A stretch of 64,000 nucleotides of DNA from JBHJGP01 sp050331695 (GTDB lineage: Bacteria; Pseudomonadota; Alphaproteobacteria; Geminicoccales; Geminicoccaceae), in NCBI GenBank assembly GCA_050331695.1, contig JBHJGP010000003.1, forward strand, positions 62,001 to 126,000. The letters run 5' to 3'. The translations under genes and the position numbers were made by a program. Below, piece after piece: positions 25,053 to 35,423 of the stretch. The notes beneath the pieces are model-generated. The model saw only the letters and a list, made by a program, of their open reading frames with translations, did no database searches and was not told the DNA's origin. The stretch's first letter is position 1. Every line of letters begins with the position of its first letter.

Positions 25053-26036
25053 GTGAACCGACGTTCGCTGTTCGCGGCAGCCGCCCTCGCGGTCATGACC
25101 GGCGCTGCCCAGGCCGAGGATTTCAAACCGGCCGTCATCTTCGATATCGGCGGCAAGTTCGACAAATCGTTCAACGAGGCGGCTTACAACGGCGCTGAAA
25201 AGTTCAAACAGGAAACCGGTATCAGCTATCTAGAATTCGAGATCACCAACGAGACCCAGCGCGATCAGGCGTTGCGGCGCATGGCGCGAAACGGTGCCAA
25301 CGTGGTGGTCGCGGTCGGTTTCGGCTTCGCGACGCCCTTGGAAGCGGCGGCCGACGACTATCCGGACACGACCTTCGTGATCATCGATTCGGTGGTCGAC
25401 AAGCCCAATGTCCGTTCGATCACCTTCAAGGAGCATGAGGGCTCGTTTCTGGTTGGGATGGCCGCGGCGATGGCGAGCGAAACCGGCAAGGTCGGTTTCG
25501 TCGGCGGCATGGATATTCCTCTGATCCGCAACTTCGCCCATGGCTACGAGCAGGGCGTCAGCCATGCCAATGACGGCGCCGAGGTTCTGGTCAACATGAC
25601 CGGCACGACGCCCGCTGCCTGGAACGATCCGGCCAAGGGCGCCGAACTCGCCCAGAGCCAATTCGACCGCGGAGCTGACGTGGTCTACGCCGCAGCCGGT
25701 GCCACCGGCCTCGGGGTCCTCCAGGCGGCGGCCGACAGCGGCAAATACTCGATCGGCGTCGACAGCAACCAGAATCACTTGCATCCGGGAAGCGTTCTCA
25801 CCTCGATGATGAAGCGCGTCGATGTCGCCGTTTACGATTCCTTCGGTCAGGCCAAAGAAGGCAAGCTCGAGACCGGCGCGGTGGCGCTTGGCTTGGCCGA
25901 GGATGGTGTTGGCTATGCCCTGGATGAGCACAACGAAGAGATCTTCAGCGAAGAGATGAAAGCGGCCGTCGAGGGGGCCAAGCAGAAGATCATCGACGGC
26001 GAGATCGAGGTCACCGACTACTATTCGACCCAGTAG
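25053..26036 (+). CDS. BMP family nucleoside ABC transporter, substrate-binding protein
   Basis: A 327 aa secreted solute-binding protein of the BMP/PnrA family. The signal peptide (AAAALAVMTGAAQA) precedes FKPAVIFDIGGKFDKSFNEAAYNG, then GFGFATPLEAAAD and VGFVGGMDIPLIRNFAHGYEQG, all typical of purine/pyrimidine nucleoside receptors. The GTG at 25053 follows AGGAGG. It is the first gene of a plus-strand run with a cognate ATPase and two permeases, then nucleoside-degrading enzymes, which supports nucleosides as the ligand. Confidence 0.92.
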   Translation: MNRRSLFAAAALAVMTGAAQAEDFKPAVIFDIGGKFDKSFNEAAYNGAEKFKQETGISYLEFEITNETQRDQALRRMARNGANVVVAVGFGFATPLEAAADDYPDTTFVIIDSVVDKPNVRSITFKEHEGSFLVGMAAAMASETGKVGFVGGMDIPLIRNFAHGYEQGVSHANDGAEVLVNMTGTTPAAWNDPAKGAELAQSQFDRGADVVYAAAGATGLGVLQAAADSGKYSIGVDSNQNHLHPGSVLTSMMKRVDVAVYDSFGQAKEGKLETGAVALGLAEDGVGYALDEHNEEIFSEEMKAAVEGAKQKIIDGEIEVTDYYSTQ

Positions 26037-26053
26037 CGCTGGCGGCGCGCCCT

Positions 26054-27586
26054 GTGGTGGAGGTGAGCTCGGCCGGCGCCCTGCCGTCGGCCATCCAGCT
26101 CAAGGGCATCGACAAGCGCTTTGGCGCCGTTCACGCCAACCGATCCATCGATCTCGATGTGAAGGCGGCGACGATCCACGGCATTATCGGCGAGAACGGT
26201 GCCGGCAAGTCGACGCTGATGAACATCATCTACGGCTTCTATCAGGCCGACCGCGGTGACGTCTGGGTCGACGGCGAGAAGGTCGAGATCAAGAGCCCGG
26301 ACGCCGCGATCGCCGCCGGGATCGGTATGGTGCATCAGCATTTCATGCTGGTCGAAACCTTCACCGTGCTCGAGAACGTGCTGCTCGGAGCCGAGGGCGG
26401 CGCCACCCTGAAGGAGGGTGCAGAAGCGGCGCGGGCGAAACTCGTCGAGCTCGAACGGGACTACGGTCTCGATGTCGATCTCGATGCCACGGTGGCCAGT
26501 CTGCCGGTCGGTGTTCAGCAGCGGGTCGAAATCTTGAAGGCGCTGTTCCGCGGCGCCCGCATCCTCATTCTCGATGAGCCGACGGGCGTGCTAACGCCTC
26601 AGGAAGCCGATCATCTGTTTCGCATTCTCGAAAATCTCAAGGCGCAAGGCCGCACGGTCATTCTGATCACCCACAAGCTCCGGGAGATCATGGCTGTGAC
26701 CGACCGGGTGAGCGTCATGCGCGCCGGCGCCATGGTCGCCCACAGACCGACAGCCCAGACCTCACGCGAGGAGCTGGCCGAGTTGATGGTCGGCCGCAAG
26801 GTGCTGCTTCAGGTCGACAAGCAGCCTGCCCGGCCGGGAGAGCAGGTCCTCGAGGTCAATGAACTGAGCTTCACGGATGCCAAGGGCGTGCGCCGCCTCA
26901 AATCCGTCAGCTTCGATGTCAGGCGGCGCGAGATCGTCGGCATCGCAGGGGTTGCCGGCAACGGTCAAACGGAGCTGCTGGAGGTTCTGGGCGGAATCCG
27001 CCGCCCGACCGCAGGTGCGGTCCGCTTGCTGGGCGTGCCGATGGAGGGAGGCGTTCGCCCGCAGAAGACGGGCCATGTGCCTGAGGATCGCCTGCGGATG
27101 GGCTTGGTAGGCACCTTCGCGGCGGCGGAAAATGCGATCCTCGGTTATCACGTCCAGCCTCGCTATTCCTGGAAGGGATTGTTGCGCCGGGCCGATATCG
27201 TTCAAACCTGCCTCGGTTGGATGCAGGATCACGATGTGCGGCCCAGCGATCCCTCTCTCAGCGCCAAGTCCTTCTCCGGCGGCAACCAGCAAAAGCAGGT
27301 CTTGGCCCGGGAGATGGAGCACGATCCGGAACTCCTGCTGGTGGGGCAGCCGACCCGGGGGGTCGACATCGGCGCCATTGAGTTCATCCACAAACGGCTG
27401 ATCGCCATGCGCGACGCCGGCAAGGCTGTGCTCCTGGTTTCGGTCGAATTGGATGAGGTCTTGTCGCTGTCGGATCGGATCATCGTCATGTTCGATGGCA
27501 TGATCACGGGCGAACTAGACGCGGCCGATGCCGACGAGCGCACCGTCGGCCTTTTAATGGCCGGTATCACCAAGGAAGCGGCCTGA
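26054..27586 (+). CDS. Nucleoside ABC transporter ATP-binding protein (double ATPase)
   Basis: A 510 aa ATPase with two nucleotide-binding domains. The first is complete: GENGAGKSTLMNIIYG (Walker A), Q-loop HQHFMLVETF, and Walker B RILILDEPTGVLTPQE. The second has a degenerate Walker A (GVAGNGQTELLEVLGG) but retains SFSGGNQQKQVLARE and LLLVGQPTRGVD. This asymmetric arrangement is that of the carbohydrate/nucleoside importer class (YufO/NupO-like). The start is GTG 26054, 17 bp after the binding-protein stop. Confidence 0.93.
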   Translation: MVEVSSAGALPSAIQLKGIDKRFGAVHANRSIDLDVKAATIHGIIGENGAGKSTLMNIIYGFYQADRGDVWVDGEKVEIKSPDAAIAAGIGMVHQHFMLVETFTVLENVLLGAEGGATLKEGAEAARAKLVELERDYGLDVDLDATVASLPVGVQQRVEILKALFRGARILILDEPTGVLTPQEADHLFRILENLKAQGRTVILITHKLREIMAVTDRVSVMRAGAMVAHRPTAQTSREELAELMVGRKVLLQVDKQPARPGEQVLEVNELSFTDAKGVRRLKSVSFDVRRREIVGIAGVAGNGQTELLEVLGGIRRPTAGAVRLLGVPMEGGVRPQKTGHVPEDRLRMGLVGTFAAAENAILGYHVQPRYSWKGLLRRADIVQTCLGWMQDHDVRPSDPSLSAKSFSGGNQQKQVLAREMEHDPELLLVGQPTRGVDIGAIEFIHKRLIAMRDAGKAVLLVSVELDEVLSLSDRIIVMFDGMITGELDAADADERTVGLLMAGITKEAA

Positions 27587-27587
27587 C

Positions 27588-28718
27588 ATGGCGGCCCGCG
27601 CGGGCGAGCTTCCAACCTGGGCCGATGTCGGCCTTCTGCCGTTGATCAACCTTGCCGCCGCGTTCCTCGTCTCGGGCGTGATCGTCATGATCCTGGGCGA
27701 GAACCCGCTTCGGGCCGTCGAGCTCTTGGTCTATGGCGCGTTCGGTTATGGCGAGGCCATTGGCTACACGCTGTTCTACGCGACGACGTTCATCTTCGCC
27801 GGGCTCGCTTTCGCCGTCGCCTTCCACGGATCATTGTTCAACATCGGCGCCGAGGGCCAGGGTCATATCGGCGGTCTCGGTCTGGGGCTGGTCTGCCTCT
27901 ATATGGGCGACCTGCCATTCATCTTGGTCTTGCCGCTCGCTATTCTCGGCGCCACTCTGTTCGGCGGTTTCTGGGGTATGATCCCCGGCTATTTGCAGGC
28001 CAAGCGCGGTAGCCACGTGGTGATCACCACCATCATGTTCAATTTCATCGCGTCGGCGCTGATGACTTACATGATGGTGCGCGTGCTGATCAAACCGGGT
28101 CAGGCGTCGCCGGAGAGCGAGAGCTTTCCGGAAAGTGCCAGGCTTCCCCAGATCCATGACATGGCGGCCTGGTTCGGCCTCGATCTGCCTAGCTCGCCCT
28201 TGAACCTCTCGTTCCTAATCGCGCTTCTCTGCTGTATCGCCGTCTACATCTTCATCTGGCGCTCGCGGATCGGCTACGAGCTGAGGGTGGTCGGCAGAAG
28301 CGAGCATGCGGCTGTCTATGCCGGTATCTCCCCGGCCAAACTCACCATTCTCGCCATGACCCTCTCGGGCGCGCTCGCCGGCTGCATGGCTCTCAACATT
28401 CTGATGGGCAATCAGTTTCGCCTGATGCTCGACTTCACCGGCGGCTTCGGTTTTGTCGGCATCGCCGTTTCCCTGATGGGCCGCAACCACCCGGTGGGGA
28501 TCGTGCTGGCGGCGATCCTGTTCGGCGCGCTGTATCAAGGGGGATCCGAGCTCGCCTTCGACATGCCTGCGATCAGCCGGGACATGGTGATCGTCATTCA
28601 GGGTCTGGTCATTTTGTTCGCGGGCGCGCTCGAGAACATGTTTCGTCCTTCCTTGATCGCGTTGCTGGCGCCGAAGGCCGAGGACCGTGTGACAGCCGGA
28701 GCCGGCACCGGTGGCTGA
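27588..28718 (+). CDS. Nucleoside ABC transporter permease 1
   Basis: A 376 aa inner-membrane permease of the branched-chain-amino-acid/BMP transporter permease family. It has about nine hydrophobic helices, with FHGSLFNIGAEGQGHIGGLG as the ATPase-contact region and a conserved GRSEHAAVYAGIS cytoplasmic loop, typical of NupP/YufP-like proteins. It starts one base after the ATPase stop and overlaps the second permease by eight bases. Its role is to form the translocation channel with permease 2. Confidence 0.92.
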   Translation: MAARAGELPTWADVGLLPLINLAAAFLVSGVIVMILGENPLRAVELLVYGAFGYGEAIGYTLFYATTFIFAGLAFAVAFHGSLFNIGAEGQGHIGGLGLGLVCLYMGDLPFILVLPLAILGATLFGGFWGMIPGYLQAKRGSHVVITTIMFNFIASALMTYMMVRVLIKPGQASPESESFPESARLPQIHDMAAWFGLDLPSSPLNLSFLIALLCCIAVYIFIWRSRIGYELRVVGRSEHAAVYAGISPAKLTILAMTLSGALAGCMALNILMGNQFRLMLDFTGGFGFVGIAVSLMGRNHPVGIVLAAILFGALYQGGSELAFDMPAISRDMVIVIQGLVILFAGALENMFRPSLIALLAPKAEDRVTAGAGTGG

Positions 28719-29685
28719 CATCGCCTTTCAGTTCCTGTTGTTGATGGACAGCACGCTGCGGTTGGCGACGCCCCTGGTGCTGGCTGCGCTCGCCGGTTTG
28801 TTTTGCGAGCGCAGTGGCGTGGTCGACATCGCCCTTGAGGGCAAGATGTTGGGGGGCGCTTTCGCCGCCGCTTCGGTCGCTGCCGTATCCGGCTCAGCCT
28901 GGGCGGGCCTTTTGGCGGCGATGGGTTTTTCGGTCGGGCTTGCCATGGTTCACGGCTTCGCCTGCATCACCCACCGGGGTGATCAGATCGTCTCCGGTGT
29001 CGCGCTCAACATCACAGTCGCCGGTCTCGGCCCAACGCTCGCCGAAGCCTGGTTCGGCCAGGCAGGCCGAACACCCCTCTTGCAAGCAGACGAACGCTTT
29101 ACGCCCATCACCCTGCCTCTGGCCGAGACCTTCGGCGGCATCCCCTTACTCGGGCCGATCTATCGAGAGCTGATCAGCGGCCATAACATCCTGGTCTACG
29201 CCGCTTTGATCGCCGTGCCGGTCGTTTGGTACGTCGTCTACAAGACACGCTTTGGACTTAGGCTCCGGGCGGTTGGCGAGAGCCCCGTGGCGGTTGTTAC
29301 GGCCGGCAGCTCGGTGGCGCTGATGCGTTACAAGGCCTTGATCGTGACCGGCGCGCTCTGTGGGATCGCCGGCGCCTATCTCTCGACCGCAGCCAACGCA
29401 GGCTTCTTGCGCGAGATGACCGCGGGCAAGGGCTATCTGGCGCTGGCGGCTCTGATCTTTGGCAAATGGCGGCCGGTGCCAGCTCTCCTGGCCTGCCTCT
29501 TGTTCGCCTTCACGGACGCGGTCCAGGTCCGGCTCCAGGGGGTTTCCGTGCCGGGTATCGGTCAGGTGCCCACCCAGTTGATCCAGGCGTTGCCCTACGT
29601 GCTGACCGTGCTTCTGCTGGCCGGTTTCGTTGGCCGGGCGGTGGCGCCCAAGGCGATCGGTAAGCCTTACGTGAAGGAACAATGA
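28711..29685 (+). CDS. Nucleoside ABC transporter permease 2
   Basis: A 324 aa inner-membrane permease, partner of the preceding one, with ATPLVLAALAGLFCERSGVVDIALEGKMLGGAF at its N-terminus (the permease 2/NupQ hallmark) and RAVGESPVAVVTAGSS in the cytoplasmic loop. It starts at GTG 28711 inside the end of permease 1 and overlaps the following fused deaminase-phosphorylase gene by four bases (ATGA), so uptake and breakdown genes are translationally coupled. Confidence 0.92.
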   Translation: MADIAFQFLLLMDSTLRLATPLVLAALAGLFCERSGVVDIALEGKMLGGAFAAASVAAVSGSAWAGLLAAMGFSVGLAMVHGFACITHRGDQIVSGVALNITVAGLGPTLAEAWFGQAGRTPLLQADERFTPITLPLAETFGGIPLLGPIYRELISGHNILVYAALIAVPVVWYVVYKTRFGLRLRAVGESPVAVVTAGSSVALMRYKALIVTGALCGIAGAYLSTAANAGFLREMTAGKGYLALAALIFGKWRPVPALLACLLFAFTDAVQVRLQGVSVPGIGQVPTQLIQALPYVLTVLLLAGFVGRAVAPKAIGKPYVKEQ

Positions 29686-30891
29686 GCGAGGCTCTTCTGG
29701 AGGCGGCGAGGGCGGTTCGAAGGTACGCGCATGCGCCTTATTCCGGTTTTTCCGTCGGTGCCGCGGTTCGGACCGCAAGCGGCAAGATCTTCGCCGGCTG
29801 CAACGTTGAAAACGCATCCTATCCAGAAGGCATTTGCGCCGAGGCAGGCGCGTTGGGCCAGATGGTGGCGGCGGGCGAAAGTGCGGTGGTTGAGGTGGCG
29901 GTGGTCGCCGCGGGCGATTTTCTGTGCAGCCCCTGCGGCGGCTGCCGGCAACGTCTCGCCGAGTTCGCCGATGGCGCCACGCCCGTTCACATGGGCGATG
30001 ACCTCGAACTGAAGAAAACGGCGACTTTGGGCGACCTCTTGCCCCTCGCATTTTCGGACAAAAATTTGGGCAAGAGCCGCGCTCCGGTCCAAGGCGCTGC
30101 CGAAACGATCATCGAGATCGCGGGTGACCGCCCGCCGAAGATCGCGATTATGCTGGGCTCCGGTCTTAGCGCCTTGAGCGACGCGCTTTTGGACCGGCAA
30201 AGTCTAGCTTACGCCGATTTGCCGGGGTTCCCGAAGCCCAGCGTTTCGGGCCACAGCGGCACGCTTCATCTCGGTACTCTCGAGGGTGTGCCGGTCTGTT
30301 GCCTGGCCGGGCGCGTGCACCGTTATGAGGGCAAGCCCGTTGCCGCGATCAACCCGATGATCCGCGCCGTCAGGCAGGCGGGTTGTGAGCTTTTGATCCT
30401 CACCAACGCAGCGGGCTCCCTGAACCCGGATGTGCCGGCGGGGCGCATCGTTTTGATCAGCGACCACATCAACATGTTGGGCGACAATCCTCTGGTGGGC
30501 CCGAATGACGACGATATCGGACCAAGATTTCCAGATATGTCAGAGGTTTACGATCGAAACTTGCGGCAAGTTATGAAGGATGCCGCTGCCGAGCGAGGAT
30601 CGTCGCTTTCCGAAGGCATCTATCTGGCTTATCTCGGGCCGAGTTTTGAGACACCCGCCGAAATCCGCGCGTCTCGCACGATGGGCGCTGATCTGGTCGG
30701 CATGTCCACGGTTCCGGAAGCGATCAGCGCGCGGCATGCCGGTCTTCGGGTCCTGGGCTTTTCGGTCGTGACCAATCTCGCGGCCGGTCTCAACCCAACG
30801 CCCTTGTCCCATGAGGAAACCCTTGCTGCGGGAGCGGCGGCGGCCGATGAATTGATCGGCCTGTTGCGGGCAAGCATGGGAGCGCTCGCCG

Positions 30892-30911
<20 letters not shown>
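29682..30911 (+). CDS. Fused cytidine deaminase-purine nucleoside phosphorylase
   Basis: A 409 aa protein holding two enzymes in one open frame. Residues 1 to about 125 are a cytidine deaminase, with VENASYPEG, the CAE zinc/proton-shuttle motif (Cys52, Glu54) and PCGGC (Cys85, Cys88). Residues about 140-409 are a trimeric-type purine nucleoside phosphorylase: MLGSGLSAL, HSGTLHLG (191-198), RVHRYEGKP, LTNAAGSLNP, SDHINMLGDNPL, GPSFETPAEIR, GADLVGMSTVPEAI, VVTNLAAG. A short linker joins them. The first half deaminates (deoxy)cytidine to (deoxy)uridine; the second phosphorolyses purine (deoxy)nucleosides. All key residues are present in both halves, and I see no frameshift. In most bacteria the two are separate genes. 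Confidence 0.92.
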
Positions 30912-31635
<724 letters not shown>

Positions 31636-31643
31636 GCGACGAC

Positions 31644-33029
31644 GTGCTGGCTCAAGAGATCATTACGCGTAAGCGCGACGGCGAGCCGCTCTCCAAGGAC
31701 GCGATCGAGGGGTTCGTGACGGGCGTAACCGACCGGAGCTGGTCGGACGCACAGGTCGCCGCGCTCGCCATGGCTGTGGCCATCAAGGGCCTGAGTGCCG
31801 ATGAAACCGTCGCTCTGGCGCTCGCCATGCGCGACAGCGGTCGAAGTCTGGTTTGGGATCTGCCGGGCCCGGTTCTCGACAAACATTCGACCGGCGGCAT
31901 CGGTGATAAGGTCAGCTTGGTGCTGGCGCCGCTTCTTGCTGCCTGTGGCGCCTACGTGCCGATGCTGTCCGGCCGGGGGCTCGGACACACCGGCGGCACC
32001 TTGGACAAGCTGGAGGCAATTCCCGGTTACAGAACAGACATTTCGATCGATGAGCTCGAGCAATTCGTGAGGGATGCCGGCTGTGCCATCGTCGGCGCCA
32101 ATGCCGAGCTGGCACCCGCCGACCGCCGGCTCTACGCCATCCGCGACACGACCGCGACGGTCGAGAACGTGGGCCTGATCACCGCCTCCATTCTGTCGAA
32201 GAAACTTGCCGGCGGTGCTGATGCCCTGGTGATGGACATCAAAACCGGTTCCGGCGCTTTTCTGCCGAGCCTCGCCGCCGCCCGGGAATTGGCGAACGCT
32301 TTGGTCGAAGCGGGCGAGGGTGCCGGCCTGACGACGCGGGCCGTTCTCACCGACATGAGCCAGTGTCTCGGACACAATGCCGGCAACGCGCTCGAGGTTG
32401 CCGAAGCGGTTCAGATGCTAAGAGGCGAAGAAACCGAAGCCAGGTTTGAAGCGGTCGTTCGGCGTCTCGCCGGAGAGCTCTTGGTTCTCGGCAACCTCGT
32501 AAAGGACGCTCAGGAAGCGGACGACCGGCTCGATCTGGCGTTCAAAAGTGGCGCAGCCGCCGAGCGGTTTCAAAAAATGGTCGGTGTTCTGGGCGGGCCT
32601 AAGGATTTCATCGACAATGCCGATCGCTATCTGGCGAAGGCGCCGGTGATCAACCCGGTTATTTCGGCGGACGAAGGCACCATCGCCGCGATCGACGCCC
32701 GGGCTTTAGGTTGGACGATTGTCGAACTGGGCGGGGGGCGCCGCCAAGCCGGAGACGCCGTCGACCCCGCCGTGGGCCTCAGCCAGGTCGCGGGTCTCGG
32801 CCAACCGGTAAGCCGGTCGAAACCGCTCGCTTACCTACACGCCAAGGACGAGACGAGCTTCCAGAAAGCGGCGGACCGTTTGCGCAAGGCCTTTCATGTG
32901 AGCGCCGAACCGCCACCGGAGACGCCGTTGTTCCGCGACCTTTCTGGCGACGAGCGGCGACGGGATTGGCCCGAGACCGGAGAGACGAGGCCAGTCTCCA
33001 GGCGACCCAACCGCCGGCGATCTCGCTAG
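31644..33029 (+). CDS. deoA: Thymidine phosphorylase
   Basis: A 461 aa nucleoside phosphorylase that converts thymidine or deoxyuridine and phosphate to base and deoxyribose 1-phosphate. It has the phosphate-site DKHSTGGIGDKVSL, the family signature SGRGLGHTGGTLDKLE, and MDIKTGSGAF. The start is GTG 31644, 8 bp after deoC. The C-terminus carries an arginine-rich extension (RPVSRRPNRRRSR) beyond the usual pyrimidine-phosphorylase end, which may reflect drift of the stop codon. It ends 7 bp from the convergent FAH-type gene. Confidence 0.94.
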   Translation: MLAQEIITRKRDGEPLSKDAIEGFVTGVTDRSWSDAQVAALAMAVAIKGLSADETVALALAMRDSGRSLVWDLPGPVLDKHSTGGIGDKVSLVLAPLLAACGAYVPMLSGRGLGHTGGTLDKLEAIPGYRTDISIDELEQFVRDAGCAIVGANAELAPADRRLYAIRDTTATVENVGLITASILSKKLAGGADALVMDIKTGSGAFLPSLAAARELANALVEAGEGAGLTTRAVLTDMSQCLGHNAGNALEVAEAVQMLRGEETEARFEAVVRRLAGELLVLGNLVKDAQEADDRLDLAFKSGAAAERFQKMVGVLGGPKDFIDNADRYLAKAPVINPVISADEGTIAAIDARALGWTIVELGGGRRQAGDAVDPAVGLSQVAGLGQPVSRSKPLAYLHAKDETSFQKAADRLRKAFHVSAEPPPETPLFRDLSGDERRRDWPETGETRPVSRRPNRRRSR

Positions 33030-33036
33030 TCGCCTG

Positions 33037-33891
33037 CTAACCTGCGTAGGCGCGAACTTCCTGGCGCTGCTCGCCCAGGCCCTCGATGCCAAGCGTCACC
33101 ACCTGACCGGGCTTGAGGTAGGTCGGCGGGTCCATGCCCATGCCGACCCCTGGCGGCGTGCCCGTCGAGATGATATCGCCCGGCTGAAGCGACATGAACC
33201 TTGAGATGTATGCGATGCAATGGGCGACACCGTAGACCATGGTTTCGGTCGAGCCGTCCTGCACCCGCTTGCCATCGATGGCACACCAGAGCTTGAGTTG
33301 CTGGGGATCGGCGACCTCGTCGCGGGTCACCAGCCACGGGCCGTTCGGACCGAAGGTGTCGGCGCTCTTGCCCTTGACCCATTGGCCGGCATGCTCGAGC
33401 TGAAAGGTCCGCTCGGACACGTCGTTGATCACGCAATAGCCGGCGACATGAGCGAGAGCGTCGGCTTCACTGACATGAGCCGCTTCCTTGCCGATGACCA
33501 CGCCAAGCTCGACCTCCCAGTCGGTCTTGACTGATCCCTTGGGAATCGTGATGCCGTCGTCGGGGCCGGTCACCGCGCTTGTCGCCTTCATGAAAATGAC
33601 TGGCTCCGGCGGCACCGGGACGCCACTTTCGGCGGCATGGTCGGCGTAATTGAGGCCAACGCAGATGAACTTGCCGATCTCACGGCCGTCCAGTATCGGA
33701 CCGATCCGGGGATCGCCGTCGATCGTGGGCAAAGAGGCCGGGTCGAGTTCGCGCAGCCGGTCTAGCTGATCGTCCGACAAAACGGCCGCCGTCAAATCAG
33801 TCGCATGATCGCTCAGATCGCGGATGAGCCCATCAGGCCCGATCATGCCAGGCAACTCCTGGCCCCGCGGCCCGTATCGAAGCAGTTTCAT
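33037..33891 (-). CDS. Fumarylacetoacetate hydrolase family protein
   Basis: A 284 aa FAH-fold enzyme with FICVGLNYADHAAE, PVIFMKATSAVTGPDD, and the metal-binding DWEVELGVVIGK with Glu residues (ExE), followed by GYCVINDVSERTFQ and DIISTGTPPGVGMG. The N-terminal MKLLRYGPRGQE and DPASLP segments are those of the 2,4-diketo-3-deoxy-L-fuconate/rhamnonate hydrolase-like subgroup, often labelled ureidoglycolate lyase in databases. The best inference is C-C bond hydrolysis of a sugar-derived 2,4-diketo acid. An SDR of the matching dehydrogenase subgroup lies at 35424-36164. Confidence 0.8.
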   Translation of the reverse strand: MKLLRYGPRGQELPGMIGPDGLIRDLSDHATDLTAAVLSDDQLDRLRELDPASLPTIDGDPRIGPILDGREIGKFICVGLNYADHAAESGVPVPPEPVIFMKATSAVTGPDDGITIPKGSVKTDWEVELGVVIGKEAAHVSEADALAHVAGYCVINDVSERTFQLEHAGQWVKGKSADTFGPNGPWLVTRDEVADPQQLKLWCAIDGKRVQDGSTETMVYGVAHCIAYISRFMSLQPGDIISTGTPPGVGMGMDPPTYLKPGQVVTLGIEGLGEQRQEVRAYAG

Positions 33892-34064
33892 TCGAAAAAT
33901 GGCCTCCCTCTATGCGCTCTCCCGCGCATTGATCCCCTGATAACGACGCCAGCGGCTGGCGCAATGGCGGATCGAACTCGGCGGTCGCTTTGCACCCAGC
34001 GGTAGCGCGTTTCCCGTTGGCCTGCTAGGGACAGTTCTGAGTGGGACGTGAGGGATAGGGCGAG

Positions 34065-34697
34065 GTGACATCGGCCGTCGAGATTGTCGACCATCCGCTG
34101 GTGCAGCACAAACTGACGTTGATGCGGCGTAAAGAGACGTCAACGGCCATTTTCCGCCAGCTTTTGCGGGAGGTGGCGACGCTCCTGGCCTACGAGCTGA
34201 CCCGCGATATCCCCCTCGACGAGGTCGACATCGAGACGCCTTTGATGCCGATGCGGGCGCGGAAGCTTTCGGGCAAGAAGCTCTGTCTGGTCTCCATCCT
34301 CCGGGCCGGCAACGGTCTTTTGGACGGCATGCTGGATCTGATTCCCTCGGCGCGGGTCGGCCATGTCGGTCTTTACCGGGATCCCAAATCCCTGAAGCCC
34401 GTGGAATACTACTACAAAGTGCCTCAGGATCTGGCCGAACGGCGGGCCATCGTCGTCGATCCGATGCTGGCCACGGCCAACTCGGCGGTCGCGGCGGTCA
34501 GCCGGCTCAAGGAAGATGGGGCGGCTAACATCAAGTTCTGCTGCCTGTTGGCGGCGCCGGAGGGTATCGAGCGATTTTCGAGCGTTCACGCCGACGTGCC
34601 CATCGTGACCGCCGCCGTGGACCAACGCCTCAATGAGAAAGGTTACATCCTGCCCGGTCTTGGGGACGCGGGCGATCGCATCTACGGGACGAAGTGA
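34065..34697 (+). CDS. upp: Uracil phosphoribosyltransferase
   Basis: A 210 aa salvage enzyme that makes UMP from uracil and PRPP. It has VSILRAGNGLLDGML, the PRPP loop region DPMLATANSAVAAV, AAPEGIERF, and the C-terminal GDAGDRIYGTK. In most relatives the PRPP loop reads DPMLATG(G/N)S; here the Gly codon GGC is GCC (Ala), one base different. The start is GTG 34065. It uses the uracil released by the nearby deaminase and thymidine phosphorylase, although it is separated from that operon by the FAH-type gene on the other strand. Confidence 0.94.
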   Translation: MTSAVEIVDHPLVQHKLTLMRRKETSTAIFRQLLREVATLLAYELTRDIPLDEVDIETPLMPMRARKLSGKKLCLVSILRAGNGLLDGMLDLIPSARVGHVGLYRDPKSLKPVEYYYKVPQDLAERRAIVVDPMLATANSAVAAVSRLKEDGAANIKFCCLLAAPEGIERFSSVHADVPIVTAAVDQRLNEKGYILPGLGDAGDRIYGTK

Positions 34698-35416
34698 GCA
34701 TGGACCAGGATCACGAACGGGCCGCTCCCACTGTTCTGGTGGTGGATGTCGGCGGCAACAACGCCAAACTTTGGATAAGCGATAGCCAGGAACGGCGCAA
34801 ATCGCCGTCAGGTCCGGATTTCACGCCCCAGGACCTGATGGCGGTGATCGCCAGCCTGGCGTCGGACTGGCGGTTCGACCGCATCACGGTCGGCATCCCG
34901 ACCGGGATCTCAGACGGCAGGCCGGTGACCGAGCCGCACAATCTTGGGCCTGGCTGGTGCGACTACGACTTCACCGGCGCGTTCAGCCAGCCGCTGAAGC
35001 TGATCAACGACGCTGCCATGCAGGCGCTGGGATCCTATGAGGGCGGGCGCATGTTGTTTCTGGGCCTCGGTACCGGTCTCGGCTCGGCCCTGATCGACAA
35101 CGGCCATCTGGTCTCCCTCGAGCTCGCGCACCTTCCTTACAAGAAAGACCTGACTTTCGAGGACTGTGTCGGCACGCGCGGTTTCGATCGCTTGGGCCAG
35201 AAGAAGTGGCAACAGGCCGTGTTTGACGTGAGCGAGCGCCTGCGCCTGGCGACGGTCGCCGATTACGTCGTCCTGGGCGGTGGCAATGCGAAGAAGCTCT
35301 CCGAACTCCCGCCGCTTTGCAGGCGGGGATCGAACAAGCGCGCGTTTTTGGGCGGCTACCGCCTGTGGGCCGGCGCCAATGCAGTCCTTCCGATCAAGGA
35401 AGTAACCGCCGAATAG
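34694..35416 (+). CDS. ROK-type polyphosphate glucokinase-like protein
   Basis: A 240 aa ROK family sugar kinase: VLVVDVGGNNAKLW (phosphate loop), VGIPTGISDGRP, catalytic-base INDAAMQALGSY, and MLFLGLGTGLGSAL. It lacks the CxCGxxGC zinc motif and resembles the small PpgK-like group that can use polyphosphate or ATP on glucose. The GTG at 34694 overlaps the upp stop as GTGA; an ATG at 34700 is an alternative. The donor and sugar are unknown. It ends 7 bp from the convergent SDR gene. Confidence 0.78.
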   Translation: MSMDQDHERAAPTVLVVDVGGNNAKLWISDSQERRKSPSGPDFTPQDLMAVIASLASDWRFDRITVGIPTGISDGRPVTEPHNLGPGWCDYDFTGAFSQPLKLINDAAMQALGSYEGGRMLFLGLGTGLGSALIDNGHLVSLELAHLPYKKDLTFEDCVGTRGFDRLGQKKWQQAVFDVSERLRLATVADYVVLGGGNAKKLSELPPLCRRGSNKRAFLGGYRLWAGANAVLPIKEVTAE

Positions 35417-35423
35417 ATCCACC

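Noticed and set aside
33947..33961. Palindrome CGCCAGC-G-GCTGGCG between the FAH gene and upp
   Set aside because: It could be an operator, but a single short GC-rich palindrome is expected by chance and no regulator gene is adjacent.
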